DNA of 64,000 nt, taken from positions 1 to 64,000 of the forward strand of contig CAYQXY010000017.1 in NCBI GenBank assembly GCA_964421595.1. Reading direction: 5' to 3'. Shown here piece by piece: positions 44,919 to 55,600 of this stretch; position 1 is the first letter of the stretch; each line of letters opens with the position of its first letter. Below the pieces are notes generated by a model. The model was not told the origin of the DNA, did not search any database, and saw only the letters and a list, made by a program, of their open reading frames with translations. A program made the position numbers and the translations under genes. The stretch comes from PXAP01 sp964421595 (GTDB lineage: Bacteria; Bacteroidota; Bacteroidia; Bacteroidales; PUMT01).

Positions 44919-46811
44919 TCACTCTTTAAGATTCCACTTTTCGTTTATTTCCCAGTTGGATCGTGTTGGCACAAATTCTTCGAAAATCATAACCCGTTCA
45001 GGTTGAATTCCCTTAAGGTAATTTCCTGTGTCCCATTTTCCATTGTTATTGTCATCGAAAATAACCTTAAACCGGAAATTTTGTTGTGGAGGCAGAAAAT
45101 CTATGTTTATCTCGGCGTCGCGGACAGTAAAATACTCTCTTAAAACCTGATCTTTTTCATCAAGCAACTGGAGAACTACCGGACTATCAACTCCTGTAAG
45201 GTTAAGCAGGATACTTCCGTAATAATCTTCCTCCCTGGTAGTAAAAGTTAAATCAATGGTATCCGATTCAATTCCGTTAATATTCCTGAACGCCCCGGGT
45301 TCGGCATAAAATCTGTAGAGGTGGCCCGGAACCCAGTCTGTTTGCAGTTGATAATTTCTGATTAGGAGCGAGTCCTGAACCAGTTCGAACTGTCTGTCAA
45401 CAACATGGCTATTCTGAATTGTAGTAAAGGAAATTTTGTCCTGATCATATGAAGACAGCGGTGTAGCAAAAGAAACTTTCAGATTTGTGTTTAATTCCTG
45501 GTTTCCGCCCTCCCTGATATTAAAAGCAGGAACTAATTTAGCTATCTCTTCTGTTCGTGCCTGCCTGCGGGTTGTAGCAGGGGCAGTGAAGTTCATATTT
45601 ACAGTATCACTAACCTGGCTTAAAGAATCTGATGGACCCGTTTTCCAGTATGTTACAAGAAAACGTAGCCTGTCATTATCCCGGATTTCCTGATCTGTGA
45701 TCCAGTACCTGATGCTGTCCATGGCAGGGTTTCTTTCCTCCATAAACCAATTTTCGGGAGGTTCAAAATTGTCAGGTTCAATTGACCAGTCTTCCTGAAG
45801 GGGTTTGTTAAATACGAAAAGCAATTCCTCTCTGGTTCTTCTTTCATTCCGGCTAAGGTATTGGTTTCCTGATTCTTCCTGAAAGAGAAAGAGGGTATCA
45901 CCCGGACGGTAATTTATGACAAAACTTTCTGTATCAGGATCAGAAACTGGAAGCATATCCAGTGTATCGGAAGGACTCTCATTGTTTGTAATTTCAATTG
46001 TGACTTCATTATTTTGTTCACTGATCGGTTCAGTTTCCAGTGTATCCCTTTGCAGCTGCTCCGCCGGTATACCTGAAGGAGGTGATGTTTCCTGTATTTT
46101 TAAGCTTAATGTATCAGGAGCCAGTAATTCATTCCTGAATGCAATTGCCTCCTCACCGGGCCTGTCATACAAATAATTGCTGTTTTCGTCATTATTGGCA
46201 AATACCAGGAATGTATCTGATCTTAGATTATTAAGTCTGAATCGGCCGTCTTTTCCTGTGCGGTTTGCATAAAGCGGGATACTGTTAAAAGGAACCGAAT
46301 CGAGCAGAACATCATACATCATCACTACAACTCCTTCTACCGGTTTATTGTCGTAAGCATTTAATACGATTCCCGAATAGGTTAACGAATCAATTATATC
46401 GGATGTTGAAAATACAAATTCATAATTGCTGAGCGGATTGCCTTCATTAAGGTCAACTATACCTTCTCCGAAATTAAGGGTATAAGTTGCATTGGCAATC
46501 GGGTCAGTCCTCAGGTCAATATATAGAGTACGTCCCCTTACACTGAAATCAGGACGTTCCTTTTGAGGTGGCGTAATTATAAATTGCTGGTTGATGCTGC
46601 GTAACTGGATAAACTCATCAAATTCAATGGTGATATTTCTGTCAGTAAAATTCGTAGAGTAATTTGGTGGTGAACTTCTCACTACTTCCGGAGGAATCGT
46701 ATCGCGCGGGCCACCCGTAGGAGGAACTATATTGGCACAGCGTGGAAACAGCAGCGATATAAGTCCGGCGGCTATCAGCAAAGCTAATGTATATGTAATA
46801 TGCCTGGTCAA
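44919..46811 (-). CDS. Lipoprotein with N-terminal bacterial Ig-like (Big_5) domain
   Basis: Envelope protein of 630 aa. A signal region (YTLALLIAAGLISLLFPRC) is followed by ANIVPPTGGPRDTIPPEVVR, the typical start of a Bacteroidota lipoprotein family with an SbsA-type Ig-like domain (about 40-135, ITIEFDEFIQLRSINQQFII). A carboxypeptidase-regulatory-like domain comes next (about 140-215, YSGIVLNAYDNKPVEGVVVM). The rest is beta-rich and contains a Pro/Glu/Thr-rich linker. The frame opens with TTG; no ATG is available. Function unknown, possibly scaffold-like at the outer membrane. Confidence 0.82.
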   Translation of the reverse strand: MTRHITYTLALLIAAGLISLLFPRCANIVPPTGGPRDTIPPEVVRSSPPNYSTNFTDRNITIEFDEFIQLRSINQQFIITPPQKERPDFSVRGRTLYIDLRTDPIANATYTLNFGEGIVDLNEGNPLSNYEFVFSTSDIIDSLTYSGIVLNAYDNKPVEGVVVMMYDVLLDSVPFNSIPLYANRTGKDGRFRLNNLRSDTFLVFANNDENSNYLYDRPGEEAIAFRNELLAPDTLSLKIQETSPPSGIPAEQLQRDTLETEPISEQNNEVTIEITNNESPSDTLDMLPVSDPDTESFVINYRPGDTLFLFQEESGNQYLSRNERRTREELLFVFNKPLQEDWSIEPDNFEPPENWFMEERNPAMDSIRYWITDQEIRDNDRLRFLVTYWKTGPSDSLSQVSDTVNMNFTAPATTRRQARTEEIAKLVPAFNIREGGNQELNTNLKVSFATPLSSYDQDKISFTTIQNSHVVDRQFELVQDSLLIRNYQLQTDWVPGHLYRFYAEPGAFRNINGIESDTIDLTFTTREEDYYGSILLNLTGVDSPVVLQLLDEKDQVLREYFTVRDAEINIDFLPPQQNFRFKVIFDDNNNGKWDTGNYLKGIQPERVMIFEEFVPTRSNWEINEKWNLKE

Positions 46812-47129
46812 AATTAAGAAGTTTAAAGGGGATAAGCGATTAGCATTCAGGATGTGTGTCTGTAAAATATTATTGAATCAAACGATATGCCATATTTTTA
46901 TTATCTTAGTTTGTTTACAAATTGTTGCAAACTTACAAACTTCATTAGTATAAATCAGCTTTGTCAGGCTAATTTGTAAGATGTTATCCGGAGGTCCGCT
47001 AATATCGCTTTATTATATAATTAAAAGTTTTAGAACGTTACCGGAAGAAATTAATTATAAATTAATTTGCTGTTAAGTCCGTTTATTGCAATTCTTTCCT
47101 ATTTTTACCATTCAATAAAAATTATTCTT
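46812..47129. other. Divergent intergenic region upstream of lgt
   Basis: 318 bp, AT-rich. It contains TTAGTTTG near 46,908 but no full promoter match. Nothing else is evident. Confidence 0.4.
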
Positions 47130-47924
47130 ATGTTATTGACCTCCATTACATGGAATGCTGATCCTGAAATATTCAGGATTGGCAATTTTGCACTACGCTG
47201 GTATGGCTTACTTTTCGCATCCGGGTTTTTTTTCGGATACCTTATTTTTTTACGGATCTTCAAAAGAGAAGGAATATCAGTTGAGCTTCTTGACAGGCTG
47301 ACTATGTATATGGCTTTTGGTACTATCATCGGTGCCCGGCTTGGCCATACCTTATTTTATGAACCGGATTATTATTTGAGCAATCCAATTGAAATTTTCA
47401 AAATATGGAGAGGGGGCCTTGCAAGTCATGGTGCTGCAATAGGCATACTGATTGCCCTGTATTATTATTCCAAAAGCATCAGAAGGCCCTTTTTATGGAT
47501 AATGGACAGGATAGTTATTGCTGTTGCACTGGCCGGGTTCTTTATAAGGATGGGGAATCTTATGAATTCTGAAATCTATGGTATAGAAACTTCACTACCC
47601 TGGGGATTTATTTTTGTTGCTGCCGGTGAAACCGTACCTAAACACCCTACCCAGATTTATGAAGGACTCAGTTACCTGGCCATATTCGGTTTGCTATATA
47701 CCTTATATTGGAATAAGAATTTTAAGCTGAGGGAGGGATATTTATTCAGCATATTTCTGATTTTGCTTTTTACTGTCAGGTTCATTATCGAATTTATTAA
47801 AGAGGTTCAGGTTGACTTTGAAACTGACATGATGTTGAATATGGGTCAATGGCTTAGCATACCATTTATTATTGTCGGAATAATCCTGCTTGCATGGTCG
47901 TATAAAAACAAGCCGGTTACCTGA
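47130..47924 (+). CDS. lgt: Prolipoprotein diacylglyceryl transferase
   Basis: Inner-membrane enzyme that attaches diacylglycerol from phosphatidylglycerol to the lipobox cysteine of prolipoproteins; 264 aa. Seven or so hydrophobic helices are visible. The Lgt signature region reads RMGNLMNSEIYGIETSLPWG (about 156-175; Asn and Glu of the active site), after the conserved GARLGHTLFYEPDYYL and GLASHGAAIG. I choose the ATG at 47,130 (MLLTSITWNADPEIF), where family members start; a TTG 63 bp upstream extends the frame. It serves the many lipoproteins of this window. Confidence 0.95.
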   Translation: MLLTSITWNADPEIFRIGNFALRWYGLLFASGFFFGYLIFLRIFKREGISVELLDRLTMYMAFGTIIGARLGHTLFYEPDYYLSNPIEIFKIWRGGLASHGAAIGILIALYYYSKSIRRPFLWIMDRIVIAVALAGFFIRMGNLMNSEIYGIETSLPWGFIFVAAGETVPKHPTQIYEGLSYLAIFGLLYTLYWNKNFKLREGYLFSIFLILLFTVRFIIEFIKEVQVDFETDMMLNMGQWLSIPFIIVGIILLAWSYKNKPVT

Positions 47925-48025
47925 TCTGAATCTTTTTCCAGCCAACAGCACAAGCTGAACCCTTTTTTGCCGTTATCTCTTCCGATATCCGGCAGAGTAT
48001 TTTATGATCTGTAATTTGGTTACGA

Positions 48026-49231
48026 ATGATTTTAAAGGGAGCTCTTATACCAGTATTCTTCTTTTTCATAACCTGTAATGTCTTTTCCCAGTCTGAGCCC
48101 CTGGTTCTCAGCCTGGAAAAGGCTTTGGAAATGTCGCGTGATAGCCGGTCTGTGCTAATTGCAGAGGCCCGTATAAGGCTGGCACGCGAGGAAAGTAAAA
48201 ATCACAGGATACTTCCCCCGGCAGATTTATTGTTTCAGCGCGGACAAATGGTTTCATCGCATCATGACTACAATGTTGAGTTTCTTCAAAGTACTGGTCC
48301 GGTTTATTCATATTATACAAGAAAAAGGATTGGAGAAAAAGCATTAGAGCAGAAACAATTGGAGTTCGAAATGTCAATAAACGAACTTGAAATGAAGGTA
48401 AAACAAGTCTGGTATAACCGGCTCTACCATAATGAAAACTTCATTCATAAAAGTCAGCTTCTGCATTATCATAAAGAAAAAGAAAGAATAGCAGAACTTC
48501 AGCACAGAACCGGGGAGATTGGCACGATCGAACTGGTTACCATTAAAACAAATACTGCGCTGGCCTTTAGTGAATTAGAAGATTCAAAAGCAGAAATACT
48601 GAGGACAGACAGGTTATTAAAGCACCTTATTTCCGCTGATAATGAGATAATTATCCCTGACCATCCGCTGGAAATGTACACAATTGAATTTTCTACCGGG
48701 CTCACAAAAGATTTTTCCGGCCGGAACCTTCAATCCGGATATTATGCGCTAAGCGCAGAGTTGGCAGAGTTGAACACTTTTATGGCTAAAACAAGCATGC
48801 TACCTGAAATTTCAGCCGGCTTTTTTCAGAGGAGTATAAACGGAACATCTGGTATGTACGGATGGCAAATAAACCTGAACATACCTCTGTGGTTCTTACC
48901 CGGTAACAATGACAGGGCAGAAGCAATGATTCAATCAGAAATAGCCTCTTATAAATTAGAACAAAGCATTAATGAACAGGAAATGATAATTGACGAGCTG
49001 ATTCACAGGCTCGACCAGATTTATGAAAAGATCAGGTTTTTCAACCAGGATGCATTGGGAAATGCAGACTTTCTCGAGAAAACCGTTTTGTTAAGATCAG
49101 AGAATGAAGACATAGAATTTGACGAACTTTTTCGCGCAATGGTCTGGGTATCTGAAATCCGTCAGGCATATCTCGAAACACTCAATGAATACAATCAAAC
49201 TGCTATCCAATTGGAATATTATGTTAAATAA
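48026..49231 (+). CDS. TolC family outer-membrane factor (CusC/CzcC-like)
   Basis: Outer-membrane channel component of a tripartite efflux pump; 401 aa. A signal peptide (ALIPVFFFFITCNVFSQ) precedes two repeats of long helices with strands, as in TolC (ELEMKVKQVWYNRLYHNENF...; INEQEMIIDELIHRLDQIYEK...). It begins the domain with the usual LSLEKALEMSRDS. It overlaps the start of the adaptor gene by 11 bp, so the two are translationally linked. No RND pump is next to it. Confidence 0.88.
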   Translation: MILKGALIPVFFFFITCNVFSQSEPLVLSLEKALEMSRDSRSVLIAEARIRLAREESKNHRILPPADLLFQRGQMVSSHHDYNVEFLQSTGPVYSYYTRKRIGEKALEQKQLEFEMSINELEMKVKQVWYNRLYHNENFIHKSQLLHYHKEKERIAELQHRTGEIGTIELVTIKTNTALAFSELEDSKAEILRTDRLLKHLISADNEIIIPDHPLEMYTIEFSTGLTKDFSGRNLQSGYYALSAELAELNTFMAKTSMLPEISAGFFQRSINGTSGMYGWQINLNIPLWFLPGNNDRAEAMIQSEIASYKLEQSINEQEMIIDELIHRLDQIYEKIRFFNQDALGNADFLEKTVLLRSENEDIEFDELFRAMVWVSEIRQAYLETLNEYNQTAIQLEYYVK

Positions 49232-50360
49232 GGCTTGCCTGGTATGTATAATCAGCATAATGCTATCAGGGTTTAATTCCTGCACTACAAGACAGGGCAG
49301 CGATGATGCCTGCGGTGATATTCATGCATCTGACATAAGTGAAATAACCAATAATATGACATCCGGACCATTGATCAGGATGCTTATACCTGACGATGGT
49401 ATCATTGAGGCCAGGCTGGCTGTTAGTCCCCAAAACCATCACAATGTTTCCTCACCCATGGATGGGTTTGTAAAGCAGATACTGGTAGCTGAAGGTCAAA
49501 ATGTGCGAAGGGGAACATTAATCTGTATTCTCGACCATCCCGATATATATACCCTGCAATCATCATACCTGGAGACAAAGGAAAAGATTAATTATTATCA
49601 GCAGGAATTACAGCGGAAAGGAGATTTGTCCCTGGATTATGCTGCATCTATGAAAAGCTTTCAGCTTGCAGAAAGTGATTACCGGTCGGCCCTCTCCTTA
49701 TTAAACGGATATGAGAGAAAGCTTAATTATCTCGGAATTGATGCCGACAGCATTGTCAAATCGGGAATGGTTGACGATATTAGAATCTATTCTCCTGGAA
49801 GCGGTGTTATAATATCTTCCTTTGCTGAAACCGGAACCTACCTCTCAACTGGTGACCGGATTGTAGAGATTGGTGGACTTGACAGGCTGATGGCTGAAGG
49901 CAGGATATCAGTTAATCTATATGCCGGCTTCAAGAATGACAGCAGTCTTGTGTTTGTTCCTGCTATGCTTGATTCGCTTTCATACCCGGCTTATTTCTCC
50001 GGGAACTCCCCGGTGCTGAATGATGATCAGACGTTTCAGGTAAGGTTCATAGTTAATAACAGGGAAAACACCTTGTATCCCGGGATGACCGGGTGGATAT
50101 CAAGGGGAAACCCCGAATTCTCGTACTTTGTGCCGGAAGAATCAACAATAACCGCAAATGAAGATCGTTTTATGTTTGTATCTTATGGTGATTCTTTAAG
50201 AAGGTTTACCATGAGCCCGGGCAGGGAAATCAATGGATTGATTGAGGTTAAGAATGCAGGGAATTTGCCGGAGGGAACTCAAATTATAAACAAAGATATA
50301 AAACTGTTAAATTACAGGTTCACTGAAAATTCTGCCAATTCTATAGAGGCAGAAGATTGA
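49221..50360 (+). CDS. RND-type periplasmic adaptor (membrane fusion) lipoprotein
   Basis: Membrane fusion protein of 379 aa, CusB/HlyD type. I choose the ATG at 49,221, which gives a lipoprotein signal ending near FNSC. A barrel-sandwich (biotinyl-lipoyl-like) half-motif MDGFVKQILVAEGQNVRRGTLI (from about 75) is followed by a short helical hairpin. The second lipoyl half (DIRIYSPGSGVIIS...GTYLSTGDRIVEIGG) and a beta-barrel domain come next. Cotranscribed with the TolC-type gene. The inner-membrane partner must be encoded elsewhere or be absent. Confidence 0.88.
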   Translation: MLNKACLVCIISIMLSGFNSCTTRQGSDDACGDIHASDISEITNNMTSGPLIRMLIPDDGIIEARLAVSPQNHHNVSSPMDGFVKQILVAEGQNVRRGTLICILDHPDIYTLQSSYLETKEKINYYQQELQRKGDLSLDYAASMKSFQLAESDYRSALSLLNGYERKLNYLGIDADSIVKSGMVDDIRIYSPGSGVIISSFAETGTYLSTGDRIVEIGGLDRLMAEGRISVNLYAGFKNDSSLVFVPAMLDSLSYPAYFSGNSPVLNDDQTFQVRFIVNNRENTLYPGMTGWISRGNPEFSYFVPEESTITANEDRFMFVSYGDSLRRFTMSPGREINGLIEVKNAGNLPEGTQIINKDIKLLNYRFTENSANSIEAED

Positions 50361-50409
50361 TACCCCATATTTTTATTTGCAAATTGCTATATATTAACTG
50401 GAAATACTA

Positions 50410-50417
50410 TAATTTTG
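50410..50417 (+). promoter_or_regulatory. Candidate -7 promoter box
   Basis: TAATTTTG matches TAnnTTTG, 48 bp before the ATG of the coiled-coil protein. A weak ATTG lies 23 bp upstream. Confidence 0.35.
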
Positions 50418-50464
50418 TGTTAATTGATTGACTTTTTAATACTTAATAATTTACTGAATAACTG

Positions 50465-51391
50465 ATGGAAACTAATAATGAGAACACTGGAGGAGGAAAT
50501 CCCTATAACCGCTCAAAAATATCCGGTAAGAAGCTGACGCACATTTTAATTGGACTGACATCATTGCTGGTAGTGTTAATAGTTGTACTTGGCTGGTTAT
50601 TATATGACCGTAATAAAAAGTCTGTTCAGATAGAAGAAGTTACAACAGAAAAATTTGAACTTATCAGGGAATTTGAAAATTTGTCACAGGAGTATGAAGT
50701 TCTGCGGACCGACAATGACAGTATGAATGTTGCACTGGAGGCACGCCAGGAAGAAATTGAAAAACTAATTGCCGATCTTAACCGCACAAGAATAAACAAT
50801 ACTGCAGCAATTAACGAATATCGCCGAGAACTTGGAACGTTGAGGGATGTCCTCAAGAGTTACGTAGTTCAGGTCGATTCATTAAACCAGGCAAATATCA
50901 GGCTCAGGGAAGAAAACGTTCAGGTAAGACAGCAGGTTGTGAGGTTTGAGAGTGAGTTGCAGCAGGAAAGGGAAGTAAAGGAAGACTTGTCAGCCAGGGT
51001 TGAGATGGGGTCCAGACTCATGGTAGAGAACCTTCTTGCATCACCACTTAATCAGAGAGGCCGAGAAAACAACAGAATTTCCAGGGTAGAGCAGATACAG
51101 GTTTGTTTTACTCTTAAGCGGAATGCAATTGCCGAGGCGGGGATGAAAACAGTATATGTCAGGATCATTAGACCTGATGATCTGATACTTGCCTCATCAG
51201 CCAGCAATATTATGGAAGTCGATGAGGAACTTCTTGTATACACTGCAGCACGAGATATAAACTATGAGAATATGGATATTGATGCCTGCATATATTTTGA
51301 TGATGATGGGAGTCTTATTCCCGGCAATTATAAAGTAGAAGTTTTCACTGAAGGGTATCAGATAGGCACTTCTGAATTTTCACTAAGATAG
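50465..51391 (+). CDS. Uncharacterised membrane-anchored coiled-coil protein
   Basis: 308-aa protein. After a polar N terminus comes one transmembrane helix (HILIGLTSLLVVLIVVLGWLLY, about 27-48). A long coiled coil follows (about 55-180, rich in E, L, R and N). The C-terminal domain of about 110 residues is beta-rich (VEQIQVCFTLKRNAIAEAG, KTVYVRIIRPDDLILA, GNYKVEVFTEGYQIGTSEFSL). This architecture suggests a type II protein projecting into the periplasm. I recognise no named family. The unknown lipoprotein gene follows 116 bp downstream on the same strand. Confidence 0.82.
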   Translation: METNNENTGGGNPYNRSKISGKKLTHILIGLTSLLVVLIVVLGWLLYDRNKKSVQIEEVTTEKFELIREFENLSQEYEVLRTDNDSMNVALEARQEEIEKLIADLNRTRINNTAAINEYRRELGTLRDVLKSYVVQVDSLNQANIRLREENVQVRQQVVRFESELQQEREVKEDLSARVEMGSRLMVENLLASPLNQRGRENNRISRVEQIQVCFTLKRNAIAEAGMKTVYVRIIRPDDLILASSASNIMEVDEELLVYTAARDINYENMDIDACIYFDDDGSLIPGNYKVEVFTEGYQIGTSEFSLR

Positions 51392-51448
51392 TCTCAGAAG
51401 TATAAAAAAATGAGTGTTATTCTCTTTCTATTCAATATATTTTTGTTG

Positions 51449-51456
51449 TATATTTG
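51449..51456 (+). promoter_or_regulatory. Candidate -7 promoter box
   Basis: TATATTTG matches TAnnTTTG, 52 bp upstream of the lipoprotein start. It suggests that this gene has its own promoter. Confidence 0.4.
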
Positions 51457-51507
51457 AAGATTAATTCGAGTAACATTAATATTTTTAGAAAATAAACTTA
51501 ATATCTG

Positions 51508-52335
51508 ATGAGAACTTTTAAAGCATCCTGCTATTATTCCTCTGTCATTTTTGTAATGGTGGTGTTATTTGCTTCCTGCGGAGGCAGACAGGAAGGAGAG
51601 TCCCGGGCTATAACTGGCAACAAGGAAAGGACGGACCTGGCTGGCCGGAGTGGCGAGAGTCTGGATGAGTATCCGATTCCTACTTCAGTAGAAATAGTTG
51701 AACTGTTGCAACGTGCCGGAGCCCCTTACATTTTAGGGATATCAAATCCTGCTTCAAATGTTGATAAGTACTTTACTGAGAGAAGTAAGGCTTTGAATCT
51801 CGGAGTTTACGGAGCCGACCTGAGCTATGCAGGCACGTATGAAATGAATCAGGAAATAATGAATTACCTCCAGGTCAGCAGGCAACTGATTGAAGAATTA
51901 AATATTTCCACATCTTTTAACAGTGGATTCGTTGACCGGGTTGAAAGAAATCTGGAGGACAAGGATTCATTGATAAATATAGTGTCGGAATCGTTTAATG
52001 ACACATATGTCTTCCTTACCAGGAACAACAGGGATGACCTTGCTCTTTTAGTTATGACGGGAAGCATGATCGAAGGTATGTACCTGACATCGCAAATAGC
52101 CATTGGTGCAAGGGATAATTCCGAGATCACCGATATAATTATTCAGCAGAGGGAACCACTGGAAAAGCTTCTTGACCTTCTTGATGATTATGACGACGAT
52201 TATATTAATTCGCTGCATAAGGAACTGCAGGAAATTCATAATTTTATGGATAATCTGCGGTCACCAATGACAAATGAAGAGGTCAATGCATTTTCTGATA
52301 ATATTGAAAGCCTTAGATCAAAAGTAATTGCCTGA
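51508..52335 (+). CDS. Uncharacterised lipoprotein, paralogue of the 12.4-kb lipoprotein
   Basis: 275-aa lipoprotein with a clear signal ending FASC (C24). It is mostly helical and acidic. It shares the block ALNLGVYGADLSY...NYLQVSRQLIEELNI and the later GSMIEGMYLTSQIA with the protein at 12,407-13,297. No enzyme motif is visible. A terminator follows the gene. The shared N-terminal block NLG(V/I)YGA(D/N) is the best handle for identifying the family. Confidence 0.85.
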   Translation: MRTFKASCYYSSVIFVMVVLFASCGGRQEGESRAITGNKERTDLAGRSGESLDEYPIPTSVEIVELLQRAGAPYILGISNPASNVDKYFTERSKALNLGVYGADLSYAGTYEMNQEIMNYLQVSRQLIEELNISTSFNSGFVDRVERNLEDKDSLINIVSESFNDTYVFLTRNNRDDLALLVMTGSMIEGMYLTSQIAIGARDNSEITDIIIQQREPLEKLLDLLDDYDDDYINSLHKELQEIHNFMDNLRSPMTNEEVNAFSDNIESLRSKVIA

Positions 52336-52635
52336 TCTATGCATGCTCCAGAATATTCAAGCCGGCATATATTCTGCCGGCTTTTTTTAAAGTGTGCCGT
52401 GCAGGATTGTTCAACCTGGTGGTGTAAGTCCACTATTAGGAGGAAGACTATTTAATTTTCCTCCTGTTCGATTTAATTTTTTCCGATTACCTCTGCCATA
52501 GTTTTCAGGATCTGCTTTGAAATTATCTCTCACAACGTTGATTTGAAGAATAACCGGATTACAGGGAAAAATTTACTTAATTTGCAGTAGAAGTTCATCT
52601 TCAGTTATATTGTTGTTAATTAAAACCGAAAAAGG
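52336..52635. other. Intergenic region with terminator, upstream of ABC transporter
   Basis: 300 bp containing the terminator at 52,360-52,388 and then an AT-rich leader (AATTTACTTAATTTGCAG near 52,570) that may be the promoter of the ABC gene. Confidence 0.5.
52360..52388 (+). terminator. Rho-independent terminator
   Basis: AGCCGGCA and TGCCGGCT form an 8-bp GC-rich stem with a 7-nt loop, followed directly by a run of T residues. It ends the lipoprotein transcript. Confidence 0.85.
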
Positions 52636-55600
52636 ATGAGTGAATCAATTTTGAATGCATTGATTCATTTGTTTGCACTTGTTGCCAATGTAAATGAAAG
52701 CAAGGTTTCTGAAAGGGGCCGTGCATTCGTTCATTCCTATCTGAAAAGACATTTAGGCGATTCAAATATAAACGACTACCTGACTCTTTACGATGATTAT
52801 TTTGACTTTTATTCCCGCGAATTAAAAGAGCCGGGAGGCGAAATTACTGATAGTGAGCTTTTAAAATTCCAGGTAACTAATATTTGCGGACAGATCAACA
52901 GGGAATTGCATCAGAATGACAGGATAATTGTTTTACTGAGGTTACTTGAGTTCGTCAATGAAGACAATGTATTTACAGACCTCGAGAGAGAGTTTATTCA
53001 AGCTGTAACCGAGAATTTTGATATACCTGCAAATGAAGTTAAAGATGCTAAGGCATTTTTACTTGGTGGCCCAAGACGAAAAATAAATCCGAAGAATGTC
53101 CTGATCATCCAGCAGCCACAGGAGTCTTCTGTTGATGAGCTCGAAGGGGCATGGGTAGAAAGGCATAAACCCAAAATGGATAATCAGGAGGGGTTCATTG
53201 AAAGAGATTCTCTGGATGGACGCATCGTATTTCTTCTCTTCAGAAGTACCGGAGCCTTTGTATTCAGGTATTTTGGAAACAGCAAACTTACACTTGAAGG
53301 GCAGCCTGTTATACCCGGAAAGTTCTATGCATACAATCAGGGCGGCATAATAAGAGGCGACTCAATAGCGCCAATTTATTATACCGAGGTATCTTCCAAA
53401 TTTTTCCGTGCACCGGGTGGACTGAAAATTACGTTAACAGCCGACCAGGTTGAATTCCGGTATCCTTTAAGCCAGCATGGAATACGCCCTTTTAGTTTTT
53501 CGGAAGAATCAGGACAACTTATTGGAATAATGGGGGTGAGCGGATCAGGAAAATCGACTCTCCTGAATGTATTGAATGGCAAGCTGCGCCCCAGGAGAGG
53601 CAAAATCCTTATAAATTCATATGATATAAACAAGGAATCTGAAAAGATTGAAGGGCAGATCGGATATGTTCCCCAGGATGATCTGCTGATTGAGGAGCTT
53701 ACTGTTTATGAGAATCTTTATTATAATGCCAGGCTTTGTTTTGGTAATTTTAAAGAGGAGCGGATACTTGAAATAGTTGATAAGGTCCTGGCAGATCTCG
53801 GCCTTGATGAGTTCAGGCATCTGAAGGTTGGAAGCCCGCTGAATAAATTTATCAGTGGAGGTCAACGGAAAAGGTTGAATATCGGACTCGAGCTTATGCG
53901 TGAACCGTCAATACTGTTTATTGATGAACCCACCTCGGGTCTCTCTTCACTTGATTCAGATATGGTGATGGCGCTCCTGAAGGAGCAGGCTGTAAAAGGT
54001 AAGCTTGTTATTGCCAATATTCATCAGCCATCTTCTGAAATTTTTAAACTTCTGGACAAATTATGGATCATCGACAAAGGTGGTTATCCTATCTATACCG
54101 GCAATCCTCTTGATGCACTTGTATATTTCAAAACCTTAAGCGGGCATGTAAATCCCGGTCAAACCGAATGCCAGTGCTGTGGCAATGTTGCCTCAGAGCA
54201 GATACTCAAGATTATTGAAGCAAAGGAGGTCAATAAATCGGGACACTCTACACAGCGCCGAAAAGTCCAGCCGGAAGAATGGTATAAATTATATAACGAG
54301 AAAATTGCTCCCGGTAACAAAGAAAAACCTGCAAAAAATGTCCTTCCTCCCAATATGTTTGCACTTCCGGGAATTGAAATGCAGTTTGTAATTTTTGCAA
54401 TCCGCAATTTTCTCTCCAAAATGAGCAATCGGCAGTATTTGTTGATAAGTCTGCTGGAAGCCCCAATACTTGCTTTTGTATTGGGATTCTTTACCAAACA
54501 CCTTCATGAGGGAGAATATATTTTTTCTGAAAATGTAAACCTGCCGGCTTTTTTATTTATGTCGGTCGTGGTGGCACTATTCCTTGGCCTTTCTGTCAGT
54601 GCCGAGGAGATAATTAAGGATAGGAAGATACTTGAGAGGGAGTCATTCCTGAACCTGAGCTGGTTCAGTTATCTTAATTCAAAAATAATCTGGGTATTCT
54701 TCCTCTCTGCTGTCCAGATGTTCACTTTTGTGCTGGTTGGAAGCTATATACTTGAAATAAAGGGAATGATTCTCAGCTACTGGCTGATACTTTTTAGTGC
54801 CGCCTGCTTTGCCAATATGTTTGGTTTAATTATCTCATCGGCCTTTAAATCAATTGTAACAATATACATACTGGTTCCTTTCGTATTGGTTCCTCAGCTA
54901 TTACTTGGTGGAATAGTTGTTAAGTTCGACAATCTGCATGACAGTATAACTGATAAGATCAACGTACCTTTTGTTGGCGATCTGATGGCTTCAAGATGGG
55001 CATTTGAAGCGCTTGCCGTTGAACAGTTTGCAAATAACCGCTTTCAGTCACATTTTTTTGAATATGAACAGCAAAACAGCGATGCCTCATTTAAGGCTTC
55101 ATTTCTGATACCACGATTAATCAGTAAGGCTGAACTTATAGAAAGAAATCTGAACTTAAATATTGACATTGAGGAAACTGTAGTTAATTTGAACATCCTT
55201 CAGAATGAAATTCAATATTTGCAGCAGGTTTCAGGGCTTATGCCTTTTGAATATATTAATAATTTGAATGCCGATGAGTATAGCGGACTGGTTTCTGAGG
55301 AGACTATGGGTTACCTGATATATCTGCGGCTGCATTTTTCTCAGGTGGCACGTGATGCAGCTCTAGAAAGGGATAATGTTTACAGGGATCTTGAAAATAC
55401 GCTGGGCAGCCTTGCAGTATACAATATCCGGGAAAATTATTACAATAAAGCACTGGCAGATATTTTACTTAACCGACACGAGGTAAACGTCCTTTATAAG
55501 ACTGATGAGAGACTGGTACAAAAAAAAGACCCGGTTTACCTGCTTCCCGAATCAAACATCGGCAGGGCTCATTTCTATGCTGCTTACAAACAGTTTAATC

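Noticed and set aside
44840..44925. GAACCACC and GGTGGTTC as a long hairpin after the Usp gene
   Set aside because: The arms are about 70 bases apart with no support from other pairing, and the second arm overlaps the coding end of the next gene.
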